From the NCBI GenBank assembly GCA_016282915.1, contig JAEELW010000036.1, positions 1 through 64,000 of the forward strand: 64,000 nt of DNA, read 5' to 3'. The translations under genes and the position numbers were made by a program. Source of the DNA: Lachnospiraceae bacterium. GTDB taxonomy: Bacteria; Bacillota; Clostridia; Lachnospirales; Lachnospiraceae. Shown here piece after piece: positions 35,080 through 43,256 of this stretch; position 1 is the stretch's first letter, and every line of letters starts with the position of its first letter. The notes beneath the pieces were generated by a model. The model was given only the letters and a program-made list of their open reading frames with translations. It was not told the origin of the DNA and searched no databases.

Positions 35080-37461
35080 ATGGCAGACAGACCCAGGGGC
35101 AGAGAGAAAAATGTAAGCGGCAGCGGTGCCGGTGTACACCGCAGGGGCAGCGGCACGGGCGGCGGCCCCGTAGGCGGCGGGCATGGAGGATTTCCCGGCG
35201 GCGGAAGCGGTGGCGGTGGCTCCCACCGCAGCGGAGGAAGCGGCGGCAGCGGCGGCGGTGGTATGATCGGCATCATCATAGCAGTGGTGGTATTGCTTCT
35301 GGGCGGCGGCGGTCTGAGCGGTCTTTTCGGCAGTTTCGGCGGCGGCGACGACGGCATCTCGGACGATGGAGGGAGCATTCAGAGCAGCCAGGGCAGTTCC
35401 CAGGGAAGTTCACAGGGCAGTTCACTGGGGGGCGGCTTTGGCGGTCTTTCCGCGGCGCTTCTGGGAGGTTCTTCTTCCGGCTGGAGCGGATCATCCAACA
35501 GCGGCACGCTGAACCGTGATGTGGCGCCCGAAGCACGTATGAAATATACGGATATCCTCGGCGGCGGCAAGGATACCATCACGATGATGGTCTATATGTG
35601 CGGTACCGACCTGGAATCCAAATACGGCATGGGTACCAATGACCTGCGGGAGATGATGGCGGCGAGCCTTTCCGACAAGATCAACCTGATCGTCTATACC
35701 GGCGGCTGCAAGAGCTGGAAGACCAACGGTATTTCCAATAATACCCATCAGATCTGGCAGATCAAAGGCGGACGTATGTCGAAGCTGAAGGATAACGCCG
35801 GCAGCGGGGCTATGACGGAGCCCTCCAACTTAAGCAGCTTTATCCGTTACTGTACGCAGAATTTCCCGGCCAACCGCAATATGCTGATCTTCTGGGATCA
35901 CGGCGGCGGTTCCCTTTCGGGTTTCGGTTATGATGAGCTTTATTCCCGCAGCGGATCCATGTCCCTTTCGGGCATCAATACGGCACTGAAGGATGCGGGG
36001 ATCAAATATGACTTCGTGGGCTTTGACGCCTGCCTGATGGCAACGGTGGAAACGGACCTCTGCATCGCCAATTATGCGGATTACCTCATCGCATCGGAGG
36101 AAACGGAACCCGGTGTGGGCTGGTACTATACGGACTGGCTGAACGCACTGTCGAAAAATACTTCCATGCCGACCATCGAACTGGGGCAGATGATCGCCGA
36201 TGATTTCGTACGGGAATGCGAGCGGAGCTGCCGTGGCCAGAAGACGACCCTTTCGGTGGTGGACCTTGCGGAGCTTTCCCAGACCATCCCCGACGATTTC
36301 AAGGCCTTTTCCACGAGCACCGCAGAGCTGATCCGTGCGGATCAGTACATGCAGGTATCGGATGCCCGCAGCTCCAGCCGCGAATTTGCACAGTCTTCCG
36401 CCATCGATCAGATCGACCTGGTCCATTTCGCAAAGAACCTCGGGACCAAAGAGGCAGAGGCCCTGGCGGATACGCTTTTGAGCGCAGTCAAATATAACCG
36501 TACATCTTCAAATATGACGAATGCATACGGTATCTCGGTTTATTTTCCGTACCGCAAGAATTCCAAGGTGAACACAGCGACAAACCTCTACCAGCAGATC
36601 GGTCTGGATTCGGAATATTCCGAATGCATCCGTGCCTTTTCCGGCCTGCAGTCGGCGGGACAGGCAGCCGGTGGCGGACAGGATTCCTCTCCTTTCTCCA
36701 TGCTGAGCGGTCTTGGCGGCGATTCGATGCCGAGCCTGGACAGTATCTTAAACCTCATCTCGGGCATGGGCGGCGGAAGAGGCCTGAGCGAAGAGGAGAT
36801 GGCAGATTATATTTCCCGGAATCAGCTGGATCCCTCGCTTCTGACATGGAAGAAGGAAGGCTCGGACTATTGCATTCATCTTCCCGAGGAGCAGTGGAAG
36901 CTCGTGCATTCCGCGGATCTGTGCCTTTTTGTAGACGACGGCAGCGGCTATGTGGATATGGGCCGCGACAATCTTTTCTCGATCAGCGATCAGGGGGATC
37001 TGGTGGCGGATGTGGACGGCAGCTGGCTTTCCATCGGCCGTCAGCCCGTAGCCTATTACCATCTGGATACCGTGGAGGACGGAGACAGCTATACGATCAG
37101 CGGCCGCGTTCCCTGCATGGTGAACGGGGAGCGCATGAACCTGATCCTGCTCTTTACGGATGCGCAGCCGGCCGGCTATATCGCGGGATACACGCCCGAT
37201 TATGATGAGAGCGTGACCGAGACCATCGCCCGGGGGCTTATTGAACTGAAGGACGGCGATAAGGTGGATTTCCTCTGCGACTATTACAGCTACGGAGGAG
37301 CTTACCAGGACAGCTATATGCTGGGCGAACAGTGGGTGGTGAGCGGAACGCCGCAGATCAGCAATACCTATGTGGATGCCGGCTATATCGCCGCATACCG
37401 CTTTACGGACATCTATAATAACAGCTACTGGTCGGAGCAGCTTCCGGGAGGAGGAAAATGA
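35080..37461 (+). CDS. clostripain-family (C11) cysteine protease, membrane-anchored, Gly-rich N-terminus
   Basis: 793 residues. An N-terminal basic, Gly/Ser-rich segment (1-65), one helix (MIGIIIAVVVLLLGG), a second Gly/Ser/Gln-rich stretch (about 85-150), then a C11 domain: ITMMVYMCGTDLESKYG, His in FWDHGGGSLSGFGYD (about 272) and Cys in GFDACLMATVE (about 316). A C-terminal beta-rich region of about 270 residues follows. The domain should face outward and cut after basic residues. ATG 35080 has GGAGG 9 bases upstream. The next gene overlaps by ATGA. Confidence 0.88.
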   Translation: MADRPRGREKNVSGSGAGVHRRGSGTGGGPVGGGHGGFPGGGSGGGGSHRSGGSGGSGGGGMIGIIIAVVVLLLGGGGLSGLFGSFGGGDDGISDDGGSIQSSQGSSQGSSQGSSLGGGFGGLSAALLGGSSSGWSGSSNSGTLNRDVAPEARMKYTDILGGGKDTITMMVYMCGTDLESKYGMGTNDLREMMAASLSDKINLIVYTGGCKSWKTNGISNNTHQIWQIKGGRMSKLKDNAGSGAMTEPSNLSSFIRYCTQNFPANRNMLIFWDHGGGSLSGFGYDELYSRSGSMSLSGINTALKDAGIKYDFVGFDACLMATVETDLCIANYADYLIASEETEPGVGWYYTDWLNALSKNTSMPTIELGQMIADDFVRECERSCRGQKTTLSVVDLAELSQTIPDDFKAFSTSTAELIRADQYMQVSDARSSSREFAQSSAIDQIDLVHFAKNLGTKEAEALADTLLSAVKYNRTSSNMTNAYGISVYFPYRKNSKVNTATNLYQQIGLDSEYSECIRAFSGLQSAGQAAGGGQDSSPFSMLSGLGGDSMPSLDSILNLISGMGGGRGLSEEEMADYISRNQLDPSLLTWKKEGSDYCIHLPEEQWKLVHSADLCLFVDDGSGYVDMGRDNLFSISDQGDLVADVDGSWLSIGRQPVAYYHLDTVEDGDSYTISGRVPCMVNGERMNLILLFTDAQPAGYIAGYTPDYDESVTETIARGLIELKDGDKVDFLCDYYSYGGAYQDSYMLGEQWVVSGTPQISNTYVDAGYIAAYRFTDIYNNSYWSEQLPGGGK

Positions 37462-38090
37462 GGACCATTGTATTTGCTACATCCAATGAAGACAAGCTGA
37501 AGGAGATACGCGAGATCCTTCCGGAGGCGGAGCTTCTCACCATGGGAGGCATCGGTTTTCATGAGGAGATCGAGGAGAACGGGCAGAGTTTTGAGGATAA
37601 CGCGCTGATCAAGGCAAGGGCCGTGGCGGATTATATCCGCAAGGCGCGGCCGGATCTTTCGGACGCGCTGGTGCTTGCGGACGATTCGGGACTGGAGATC
37701 GATGCCATGGACGGGATGCCGGGAGTGCATTCCCACCGCTGGCTGGGAGAGCGCACTTACCGGGAGGCGATGGAGGACATCATCGCAAAGCTGGACGGAC
37801 TGCCCGATGAAAAGCGGGGCACACGTTTTGTATGTGCTATCGCTGCAGTGCTGCCGCGTACGGAAGATGCGGAGGAAGGCAGGGAACTGGTATTGCGCCG
37901 GACCGTGGAAGGCATCGTTGCCCGCAGTATCCGCGGAGAGGGCGGTTTCGGCTACGATCCCTTCTTTTACGTGCCGGAATATGGCTGCACCACGGCAGAG
38001 ATGAGCAGAGAGCAGAAAAATGCCATCAGCCACCGCGGAAAAGCCCTGCGGGCCATGCGGGAGGAACTGCTCCGGGAGGGTCTGCTTTGA
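37458..38090 (+). CDS. rdgB: XTP/dITP diphosphatase (RdgB/HAM1 family)
   Basis: 210 residues. Removes non-canonical purine nucleotides from the pool. FATSNEDKLKEI at the start, ENGQSFEDNALIKA, the DDSGLEIDAMDGMPGVHS catalytic block and GGFGYDPFFYVP are family signatures. ATGA overlap with the protease gene and TTGA overlap with the next gene indicate one transcript. Confidence 0.95.
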   Translation: MRTIVFATSNEDKLKEIREILPEAELLTMGGIGFHEEIEENGQSFEDNALIKARAVADYIRKARPDLSDALVLADDSGLEIDAMDGMPGVHSHRWLGERTYREAMEDIIAKLDGLPDEKRGTRFVCAIAAVLPRTEDAEEGRELVLRRTVEGIVARSIRGEGGFGYDPFFYVPEYGCTTAEMSREQKNAISHRGKALRAMREELLREGLL

Positions 38091-38566
38091 AGATCCTGGT
38101 GATCAGCGATACCCACGGACATATCGAGGCTCTGTCGGATGTGCTCGACATCGAGGGACAGCCGGATGCCGTGATCCATTGCGGGGATATCTGCGGGGAT
38201 GAAGAACGGCTTCAGAAACTGGCGGGATGCCCCTGTTATATGGTGGCGGGAAATATGGATTTTTCCTGGGGGCTTCCGAAGGCGGAGCTGGTGGAAGAGG
38301 AAGGCGTGACGATCTTTTTCTGTCACGGCCACCGGCTTGGAGTGAATTTCGATACGGAACTTTTAAAGGATGAGGCGCTGGCCTCCGGAGCGGATATCGC
38401 CCTGTACGGCCATACCCACGTGCCCGAGATCCATGAGGATGACGGACTGATCATCATGAATCCGGGATCATTGTGCTTTCCGAGACAGGCCGGACGTAAA
38501 AAGACTTACGGCACCATACTCCTGAAAAAGGGAGAGGCGCCGCGCTGCGAACTGCATGAATTATAA
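38087..38566 (+). CDS. YfcE/MJ0936-family metallophosphoesterase
   Basis: 159 residues. ILVISDTHGH metal ligands, HCGDICGDEE, VAGNMDF, CHGHRLG and the C-terminal YGHTHVPEI complete the calcineurin-like set. The start is TTG 38087, overlapping the rdgB stop as TTGA, with GGGAGGG 6 bases upstream; the track ORF begins too early at 37832. Physiological substrate unknown. Confidence 0.92.
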   Translation: MKILVISDTHGHIEALSDVLDIEGQPDAVIHCGDICGDEERLQKLAGCPCYMVAGNMDFSWGLPKAELVEEEGVTIFFCHGHRLGVNFDTELLKDEALASGADIALYGHTHVPEIHEDDGLIIMNPGSLCFPRQAGRKKTYGTILLKKGEAPRCELHEL

Positions 38567-38605
38567 GCAGGCATGTCGCGGGTGATATGTCTGCGACATG
38601 CCTGC
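38567..38605 (+). terminator. perfect hairpin after the phosphoesterase gene
   Basis: GCAGGCATGTCGC (38567-38579), 13-base loop, GCGACATGCCTGC (38593-38605): a 13-bp stem starting right after the stop codon. No T-run follows. Confidence 0.6.
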
Positions 38606-38623
38606 GCAGCAATTTCCCATACA

Positions 38624-38652
38624 GAAAAAAAGACGCTGAAGCTTCAGCGTCT
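38624..38652 (-). terminator. terminator of the NUDIX gene, overlapping its stop codon
   Basis: A perfect 22-base palindrome AGACGCTGAAGCTTCAGCGTCT (described as 11-bp arms, 38631-38652), followed on the minus strand by TTTTTTT. The NUDIX stop codon lies within the stem. Confidence 0.85.
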
Positions 38653-39258
38653 CTCGCGCCTGGCCAGGAGCCAGGCCATTACGTGAACGGACTGTGCGAA
38701 CAGCCCGTTTTTTATCATTTCTTCGATCTCACCGGTGGGATGGAGCTCCACGCTCAGGAACTCGGTCTCGTCCAGAACCTGGCCGGTAACGTGCCGGCAG
38801 TCCCTTGCCAGAAAGATATGGGCGGTATTGTCGGCGATGGTGGCGTTGGAAGGGATGCTCAGAAGATGTTTCCAGTCCTCCGAAATGTAGCCGGTCTCTT
38901 CGGCAAGCTCACGCTTGGCCGCCTCCAGAGCGCCTTCCGCATCTTCATAACCGCGTCCGGCACGGTATTCGCGTCCGTCCGTCCGTTCGATGCCGCCGGC
39001 GGGAAATTCCACCGTGATGCGGCGTATCCCCTGACGGAACTGGCGTACGCAGATGTACTGCCCATGTTCGTCTACCGGTACAACCACCGCATAATCCCGG
39101 CGGCTGTAGCTGTAATAGGGTTCAAAAACAGAGCCGTCGGGCATACGGTAGACCGAGCGCCGGAAATCGATCCACTGGTCTTCCACGATATGCTCGCGGC
39201 TCACTTCCTCCCATTCCAGGGAGGCGTTGATCTCTGCCTCGCTTTTCTTTTCCGCCAT
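38644..39258 (-). CDS. NUDIX hydrolase, ADP-ribose pyrophosphatase-like
   Basis: 204 residues. The NUDIX box core is AAKRELAEETGYI within an ADPRase-type setting (VRQFRQGIRRITVEFPAGGIE). A Gly/Arg insertion (DGREYRAGRGYED) separates the GGIE block from the box, longer than usual. Start is ATG 39258 or GTG 39261. It begins only a few bases after the small upstream gene, which should be co-transcribed. Substrate such as ADP-ribose is inferred from the family. Confidence 0.88.
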   Translation of the reverse strand: MAEKKSEAEINASLEWEEVSREHIVEDQWIDFRRSVYRMPDGSVFEPYYSYSRRDYAVVVPVDEHGQYICVRQFRQGIRRITVEFPAGGIERTDGREYRAGRGYEDAEGALEAAKRELAEETGYISEDWKHLLSIPSNATIADNTAHIFLARDCRHVTGQVLDETEFLSVELHPTGEIEEMIKNGLFAQSVHVMAWLLARRERR

Positions 39259-39261
39259 CAC

Positions 39262-39480
39262 TCAGAAAAGATTCTTTACGGCATTGACGGCACCGCTGAT
39301 CTTGTCGCTGGCCAGCGCACCCTTGACGCCGCTGACGATCTGGTCTTCCACGCCGTCGGGGATATCCACGCCGATGATACCTTCCACGGTCTTGACGGGA
39401 TCTTTCTGGAAGGATTCCAGGAGCTTGGGGTCACTCTTTACTTTGGTAACGATCTCATTGATCTTTGCTTTGATGTCCAT
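39262..39480 (-). CDS. 72-residue small protein resembling RiPP leader (Nif11/NHLP-like) peptides
   Basis: ATG 39480 has a perfect AGGAGG 6 bases upstream, so the protein starts DIKAKINEIVTKVKSDPKLL; the track start at 39534 is wrong. The SDPKLLESFQKDPVKTVEGIIG segment has the helical, DP-containing style of Nif11/NHLP leader peptides. A GGxxxA-like region and a Lys/Ala-rich end follow, with no Cys or Ser/Thr-rich core. No RiPP maturation enzyme is nearby. Similar small proteins occur in Clostridia; function unknown. Confidence 0.6.
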   Translation of the reverse strand: MDIKAKINEIVTKVKSDPKLLESFQKDPVKTVEGIIGVDIPDGVEDQIVSGVKGALASDKISGAVNAVKNLF

Positions 39481-39509
39481 AATGTACCTCCTGCGTTTTT
39501 TGGTCTGTA

Positions 39510-39534
39510 ATGATCCGCCATCCCGGCAGATCAT
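39510..39534 (-). other. imperfect hairpin between nhaC-like gene and small protein gene
   Basis: ATGATCcGCC (39510-39519), 5-base loop, GGCaGATCAT (39525-39534). One mismatch. It lies 12 bases after the antiporter stop and could be a weak terminator or processing site. Confidence 0.35.
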
Positions 39535-39546
39535 CCGTATAAAATT

Positions 39547-41100
39547 TTAATCGTTTTGTGTCGTTTTTTCAAGGGGAGATTCGCCACCCAGATTCTTTAT
39601 GATCAGCAGCACTCCGACCATCAGGGCCAGGGATAAGGGAAGCGTGATCAGCCAGTTGCGGACAAAGCCGGTGAGGACATAGCCGGCCAGGGAAACGCCT
39701 GCCGCCGTGAGTGCATAGGGCAGCTGCGTGGATACGTGCCGGATGTGGACACAGTCCGCACCCGCGGAAGCCATGATCGTGGTATCCGAGATGGGCGAGC
39801 AGTGGTCACCGCAGACCGAGCCTGCCATGCAGGCGGAGATGGAGATGATCATCAGCTCGTTCGAAGGGTCGCTCCCGAAGGCAGCCACTACGATAGGGAT
39901 CAGCAGGCCGAAAGTTCCCCAGGAAGTACCTGTAGCAAAAGAAAGGAAGGCGCCGATCAGGAAGACGAAAGCCGGCAGGAAGGACATCACCATACCGTTT
40001 TCCGCCACCTGGCCGACAAGACCGGCGACATAATCACCGGCGCCGAGCGAATCGGTCATGCTCTTTAAAGTCCAGGCCAGGGTCAGGATCAGAATGGCGG
40101 GAACCATGCTCTTAAAGCCCGCGGGGATGGTCTCCATGCATTCCTTAAAGCTGAGCACGCCGCTGATGAGATAGAAGAGGATGGTCAGGATCAGAGCCAC
40201 GGCCGAGCCGTAGACCAGACCCACCGAAGCATCGGAATTTGCGAAGGCATCCACGAAGCTTTCGCCTTCGAAGAAGCCGCCGGTATAGATCATGCCGATC
40301 ACGCAGCAGAAGATCAGGGTCAGGATGGGAAGGACCAGATGGATCACTTTTCCTTTATCGGAAACACGAAGAGCTTCGGGATCCTTCACATCGGTATCTT
40401 TCTTTTCCTTTTCATCGTTGGCTTCCGCTTTTCCTTTCCGGAGCATCTCCTCGGCCTTCTTCATGGGACCGTAATCAAAGCGGCCGATGCAGAGCACCAG
40501 CATCATGGCGATCGTAAGGAAAGCATAGAGATTGTAAGGAATGGCACGGATGAACAGGGCGAGGCCGTTCGTACCTTCCACAAAGCCGGTGACCGCCGCG
40601 GCCCAGGAGGAAATGGGGGCGATGATGCAGATCGGTGCTGCCGTCGCATCGATGAGATAGGCCAGTTTTTCGCGGGAGATACGGTTTTTATCCGTGATGG
40701 GCCGCATGACCGAGCCTACGGTCAGGCAGTTGAAATAGTCATCGATGAAGATGAGTACGCCGAGGGCGACAGTCGCAAGCTGGGCGCCCATGCGGGTCTT
40801 CACATGCAGTGAGGCCCAGCGCCCGAAAGCTGCGGAGCCGCCGGCGCGGTTCATCAGTATGACGATGCTGCCCAGGATCACCAGAAAGATCAGGATACCG
40901 ACATTCCAGGGATCGGAAAGCTGTCCGATCATCCCGTCGGAAAAAACATGTTCCAGCGCCGTGACCGGGTTGAACTCGGCGTAGAGCAGTCCGCCGCAGA
41001 CAATGCCGACGAACAGTGAAGAGTATACTTCTTTGGTGATCAGCGCCAGGATGATGGCGACGAGCGGAGGCAAAAGCGCCCAGATCGAGTTAATGAACAT
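39547..41100 (-). CDS. Na+/H+ antiporter, NhaC family
   Basis: 517 residues with about eleven or twelve membrane helices. NhaC blocks include LGVLIFIDDYFNCLTVGSVMRP, ATAAPICIIAPISSWAAA, FATGTSWGTFG and CMAGSVCGDHCSPISDTT. A charged cytoplasmic loop (KGKAEANDEKEKKDTDVKD) splits the halves. It would exchange Na+ (or an organic acid couple, as some NhaC proteins do) against protons. ATG 41100 follows AAGGAGGGG. Exact ions cannot be read from sequence. Confidence 0.9.
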   Translation of the reverse strand: MFINSIWALLPPLVAIILALITKEVYSSLFVGIVCGGLLYAEFNPVTALEHVFSDGMIGQLSDPWNVGILIFLVILGSIVILMNRAGGSAAFGRWASLHVKTRMGAQLATVALGVLIFIDDYFNCLTVGSVMRPITDKNRISREKLAYLIDATAAPICIIAPISSWAAAVTGFVEGTNGLALFIRAIPYNLYAFLTIAMMLVLCIGRFDYGPMKKAEEMLRKGKAEANDEKEKKDTDVKDPEALRVSDKGKVIHLVLPILTLIFCCVIGMIYTGGFFEGESFVDAFANSDASVGLVYGSAVALILTILFYLISGVLSFKECMETIPAGFKSMVPAILILTLAWTLKSMTDSLGAGDYVAGLVGQVAENGMVMSFLPAFVFLIGAFLSFATGTSWGTFGLLIPIVVAAFGSDPSNELMIISISACMAGSVCGDHCSPISDTTIMASAGADCVHIRHVSTQLPYALTAAGVSLAGYVLTGFVRNWLITLPLSLALMVGVLLIIKNLGGESPLEKTTQND

Positions 41101-41145
41101 ACGGATCCCCTCCTTGAATTTTTTTAACTCCCCTGCGGAGCGTTA

Positions 41146-41161
41146 TGGTATGAGAATACCA
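41146..41161. promoter_or_regulatory. inverted repeat upstream of the antiporter, possible operator
   Basis: TGGTAT-gaga-ATACCA: 6-bp arms, 4-base spacer, about 46 bases before the antiporter start codon. Position suits a repressor site; no regulator gene is adjacent. Confidence 0.35.
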
Positions 41162-41242
41162 ATTGCGTTTACTATATCATAAAAGTATCTTCTGTGCTAC
41201 TGCGGAAGCCCAAAATACAGCTGAGCCGGGTTTCTCCCATTC

Positions 41243-41271
41243 TTTACAGTGGCCGGCCGTCATGGTATAAT
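41243..41271 (+). promoter_or_regulatory. promoter of the hflK-hflC operon
   Basis: TTTACA (41243-41248), 17-base spacer, extended TGGTATAAT with consensus hexamer at 41266-41271. Confidence 0.85.
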
Positions 41272-41327
41272 GAGCATTGCGGTCTGCCGTGCGGCAGGGC
41301 CGTAATGCATTTTTTTGGGAGGAAAAG

Positions 41328-42272
41328 ATGAACAATCCTTTTGACAGAAAAGTTGTGGATACGGTACCGAAGTATCCCATCGGGAAGTATGTGCGCATCG
41401 CGATCATCGCCGTGATCCTGATCATCCTGGGTTACAGCTCGTTCTATAAAGTGACCGAGCAGCAGAACGCGGTAGTAACGATGTTCGGGAAGGTGATCCG
41501 CACCGATACCGCAGGTCTGTATTTCAAGATCCCGCTGATCCAGCAGGCGCATATCGTGGATGTGACGACCCACGGAACGGGTGTCGGCTATACCATCAGC
41601 ACCGAAGGACAGAATATCGCCGATCCCGGCAACGGTATCATGATCACCTCGGATTTCAACCTTCTGGATATCGATTTCTATCTGGAATACCGTGTTTCCG
41701 ATCCGGTAGCCTATCTCTACAGCTCCGACAACCCGGAGGAGATACTGAAAAACATCGCGCTCTCCAGCGTCCGTTCGGTCGTGGCGGATTACACCGTTGA
41801 TGAAGCAATGACCACCGCCAAGGGGCAGATCCAGGCGGAGGTGAAGGAGGATATGCTGCGGGAGCTCAATGAGCATAATATCGGCCTGACCGTGGTGAAC
41901 ATCACGGTACAGGACAGCGAACCGCCCACGGATACCATCAAACAGGCCTTTAAAGCCGTGGAAACGGCCAAGCAGGGAGCCGAGACCGCGCGGAACAACG
42001 CCCGGGCTTATCAGAACGAAAAGCTTCCCGGTGCCGAGGCGGACGCAGACAAGGTGGTACAGAATGCGGAAGCGGACAAGGCGGCCAGGATCGCCGAGGC
42101 CGAAGGCCAGGTGGTGCGTTTCAATGAAATGTACGAGCAGTATAAGCTGTATCCCTATATCACGAAGAAACGTCTCTTCTATGAGACCATGGAAGATCTT
42201 CTGCCCGGGCTGAAGGTGATCATCACCGACGGACATACGGAGACCATGCTGCCGCTGGAGAAATTCCAGTAA
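41328..42272 (+). CDS. hflK: FtsH protease modulator HflK (SPFH/stomatin family)
   Basis: 314 residues. One N-terminal membrane helix (YVRIAIIAVILIILGYSSFY), an SPFH domain (TEQQNAVVTMFGKVIRTDTAGLYFKIPL) and a charged coiled coil (about 215-275). With HflC it forms a membrane ring that limits FtsH proteolysis. ATG 41328 has GGGAGG 5 bases upstream; the track start 41277 overlaps the promoter start region. hflC follows after 27 bases. Confidence 0.92.
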   Translation: MNNPFDRKVVDTVPKYPIGKYVRIAIIAVILIILGYSSFYKVTEQQNAVVTMFGKVIRTDTAGLYFKIPLIQQAHIVDVTTHGTGVGYTISTEGQNIADPGNGIMITSDFNLLDIDFYLEYRVSDPVAYLYSSDNPEEILKNIALSSVRSVVADYTVDEAMTTAKGQIQAEVKEDMLRELNEHNIGLTVVNITVQDSEPPTDTIKQAFKAVETAKQGAETARNNARAYQNEKLPGAEADADKVVQNAEADKAARIAEAEGQVVRFNEMYEQYKLYPYITKKRLFYETMEDLLPGLKVIITDGHTETMLPLEKFQ

Positions 42273-42299
42273 GAGACGGAAAGGTAAAGGGAGAAAGAG

Positions 42300-43256
42300 A
42301 TGAAGAAAATGAAGATAAAAAAATCACTGATCATACTGATCGTAGTGCTGGTACTCGGACTGGTGGTCTTCGGTGCCTCCGTATATACCGTGGATTACAA
42401 TGATGTGGTGATCGTAAAGGAATTCGGACGTATCGTAAAACTGGAATCGGAGCCGGGCCTGCATTTCAAGGTGCCCTTCATCCAGGACACGCTGGCGATC
42501 TTTGACGGAAGCCGTATCTACGATATCCCGCAGAGTGATGTCATCACAAGGGATAAAAAGTCCATGATCGCGGACGACTACGTGATCTGGACCGTGGAGG
42601 ATGTGGTGAAGTATTACCAGACACTGGGCGGAGCGAGCGCCAGGGCGGAAGAACGAATCGATGCGGCGGTCTACAATGCGACCAAGAATACGATCTCTTC
42701 CATGACCCAGGAAGAGGTGATCGCGGCCCGCGGGATCACGCTGACCAACTTGATCACGGCGGAAGCCAATACCGATATGACGGGCTATGGCATCCGTATC
42801 CTTACTGCCGAGATCAAGGCTCTGGATCTGCCCGAGGATAATAAGGAAGCTGTCTACGAGCGCATGATCTCGGAACGCGGCAATATCGCTGCGGGTTATA
42901 CCGCAAAGGGTGAAGCCGAGGCACAGAAGATCCGCAACGAGACGGATAAAAATGTGACCATTACCCTTGCGAACGCAAAGAAGCAGGCGGAGACCCTGCT
43001 GGCGGAAGGCGAAGCGGAATACATGCGCATACTCTCGGAAGCCTATAACGATCAGGATAAGGCGGATTTTTACAATTTTCTCCGCAGTCTGGATGCACTC
43101 AGGGAATCGCTGAAAGGGGAGGACAAGACCCTGATCCTGGACCGGCAGTCGGAACTGGCGCGTATCCTTTACGGCGATCTGATCGACGAAGCGGAAACGC
43201 CGGAGCAGCGGACGATGCCTGTGGAAGAGGCAGTGGAAAAGGGAGAAGATGAGTAA
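42300..43256 (+). CDS. hflC: FtsH protease modulator HflC
   Basis: 318 residues. N-terminal helix (SLIILIVVLVLGLVVFGASVY) and SPFH domain (VIVKEFGRIVKLESEPGLHFKVPFIQ), ERMISERGNIAAGYTAKGEAEAQKI coiled coil typical of HflC, and an acidic tail. Partner of the preceding HflK; FtsH itself is outside the window. The next gene overlaps its end by 8 bases. Confidence 0.93.
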   Translation: MKKMKIKKSLIILIVVLVLGLVVFGASVYTVDYNDVVIVKEFGRIVKLESEPGLHFKVPFIQDTLAIFDGSRIYDIPQSDVITRDKKSMIADDYVIWTVEDVVKYYQTLGGASARAEERIDAAVYNATKNTISSMTQEEVIAARGITLTNLITAEANTDMTGYGIRILTAEIKALDLPEDNKEAVYERMISERGNIAAGYTAKGEAEAQKIRNETDKNVTITLANAKKQAETLLAEGEAEYMRILSEAYNDQDKADFYNFLRSLDALRESLKGEDKTLILDRQSELARILYGDLIDEAETPEQRTMPVEEAVEKGEDE

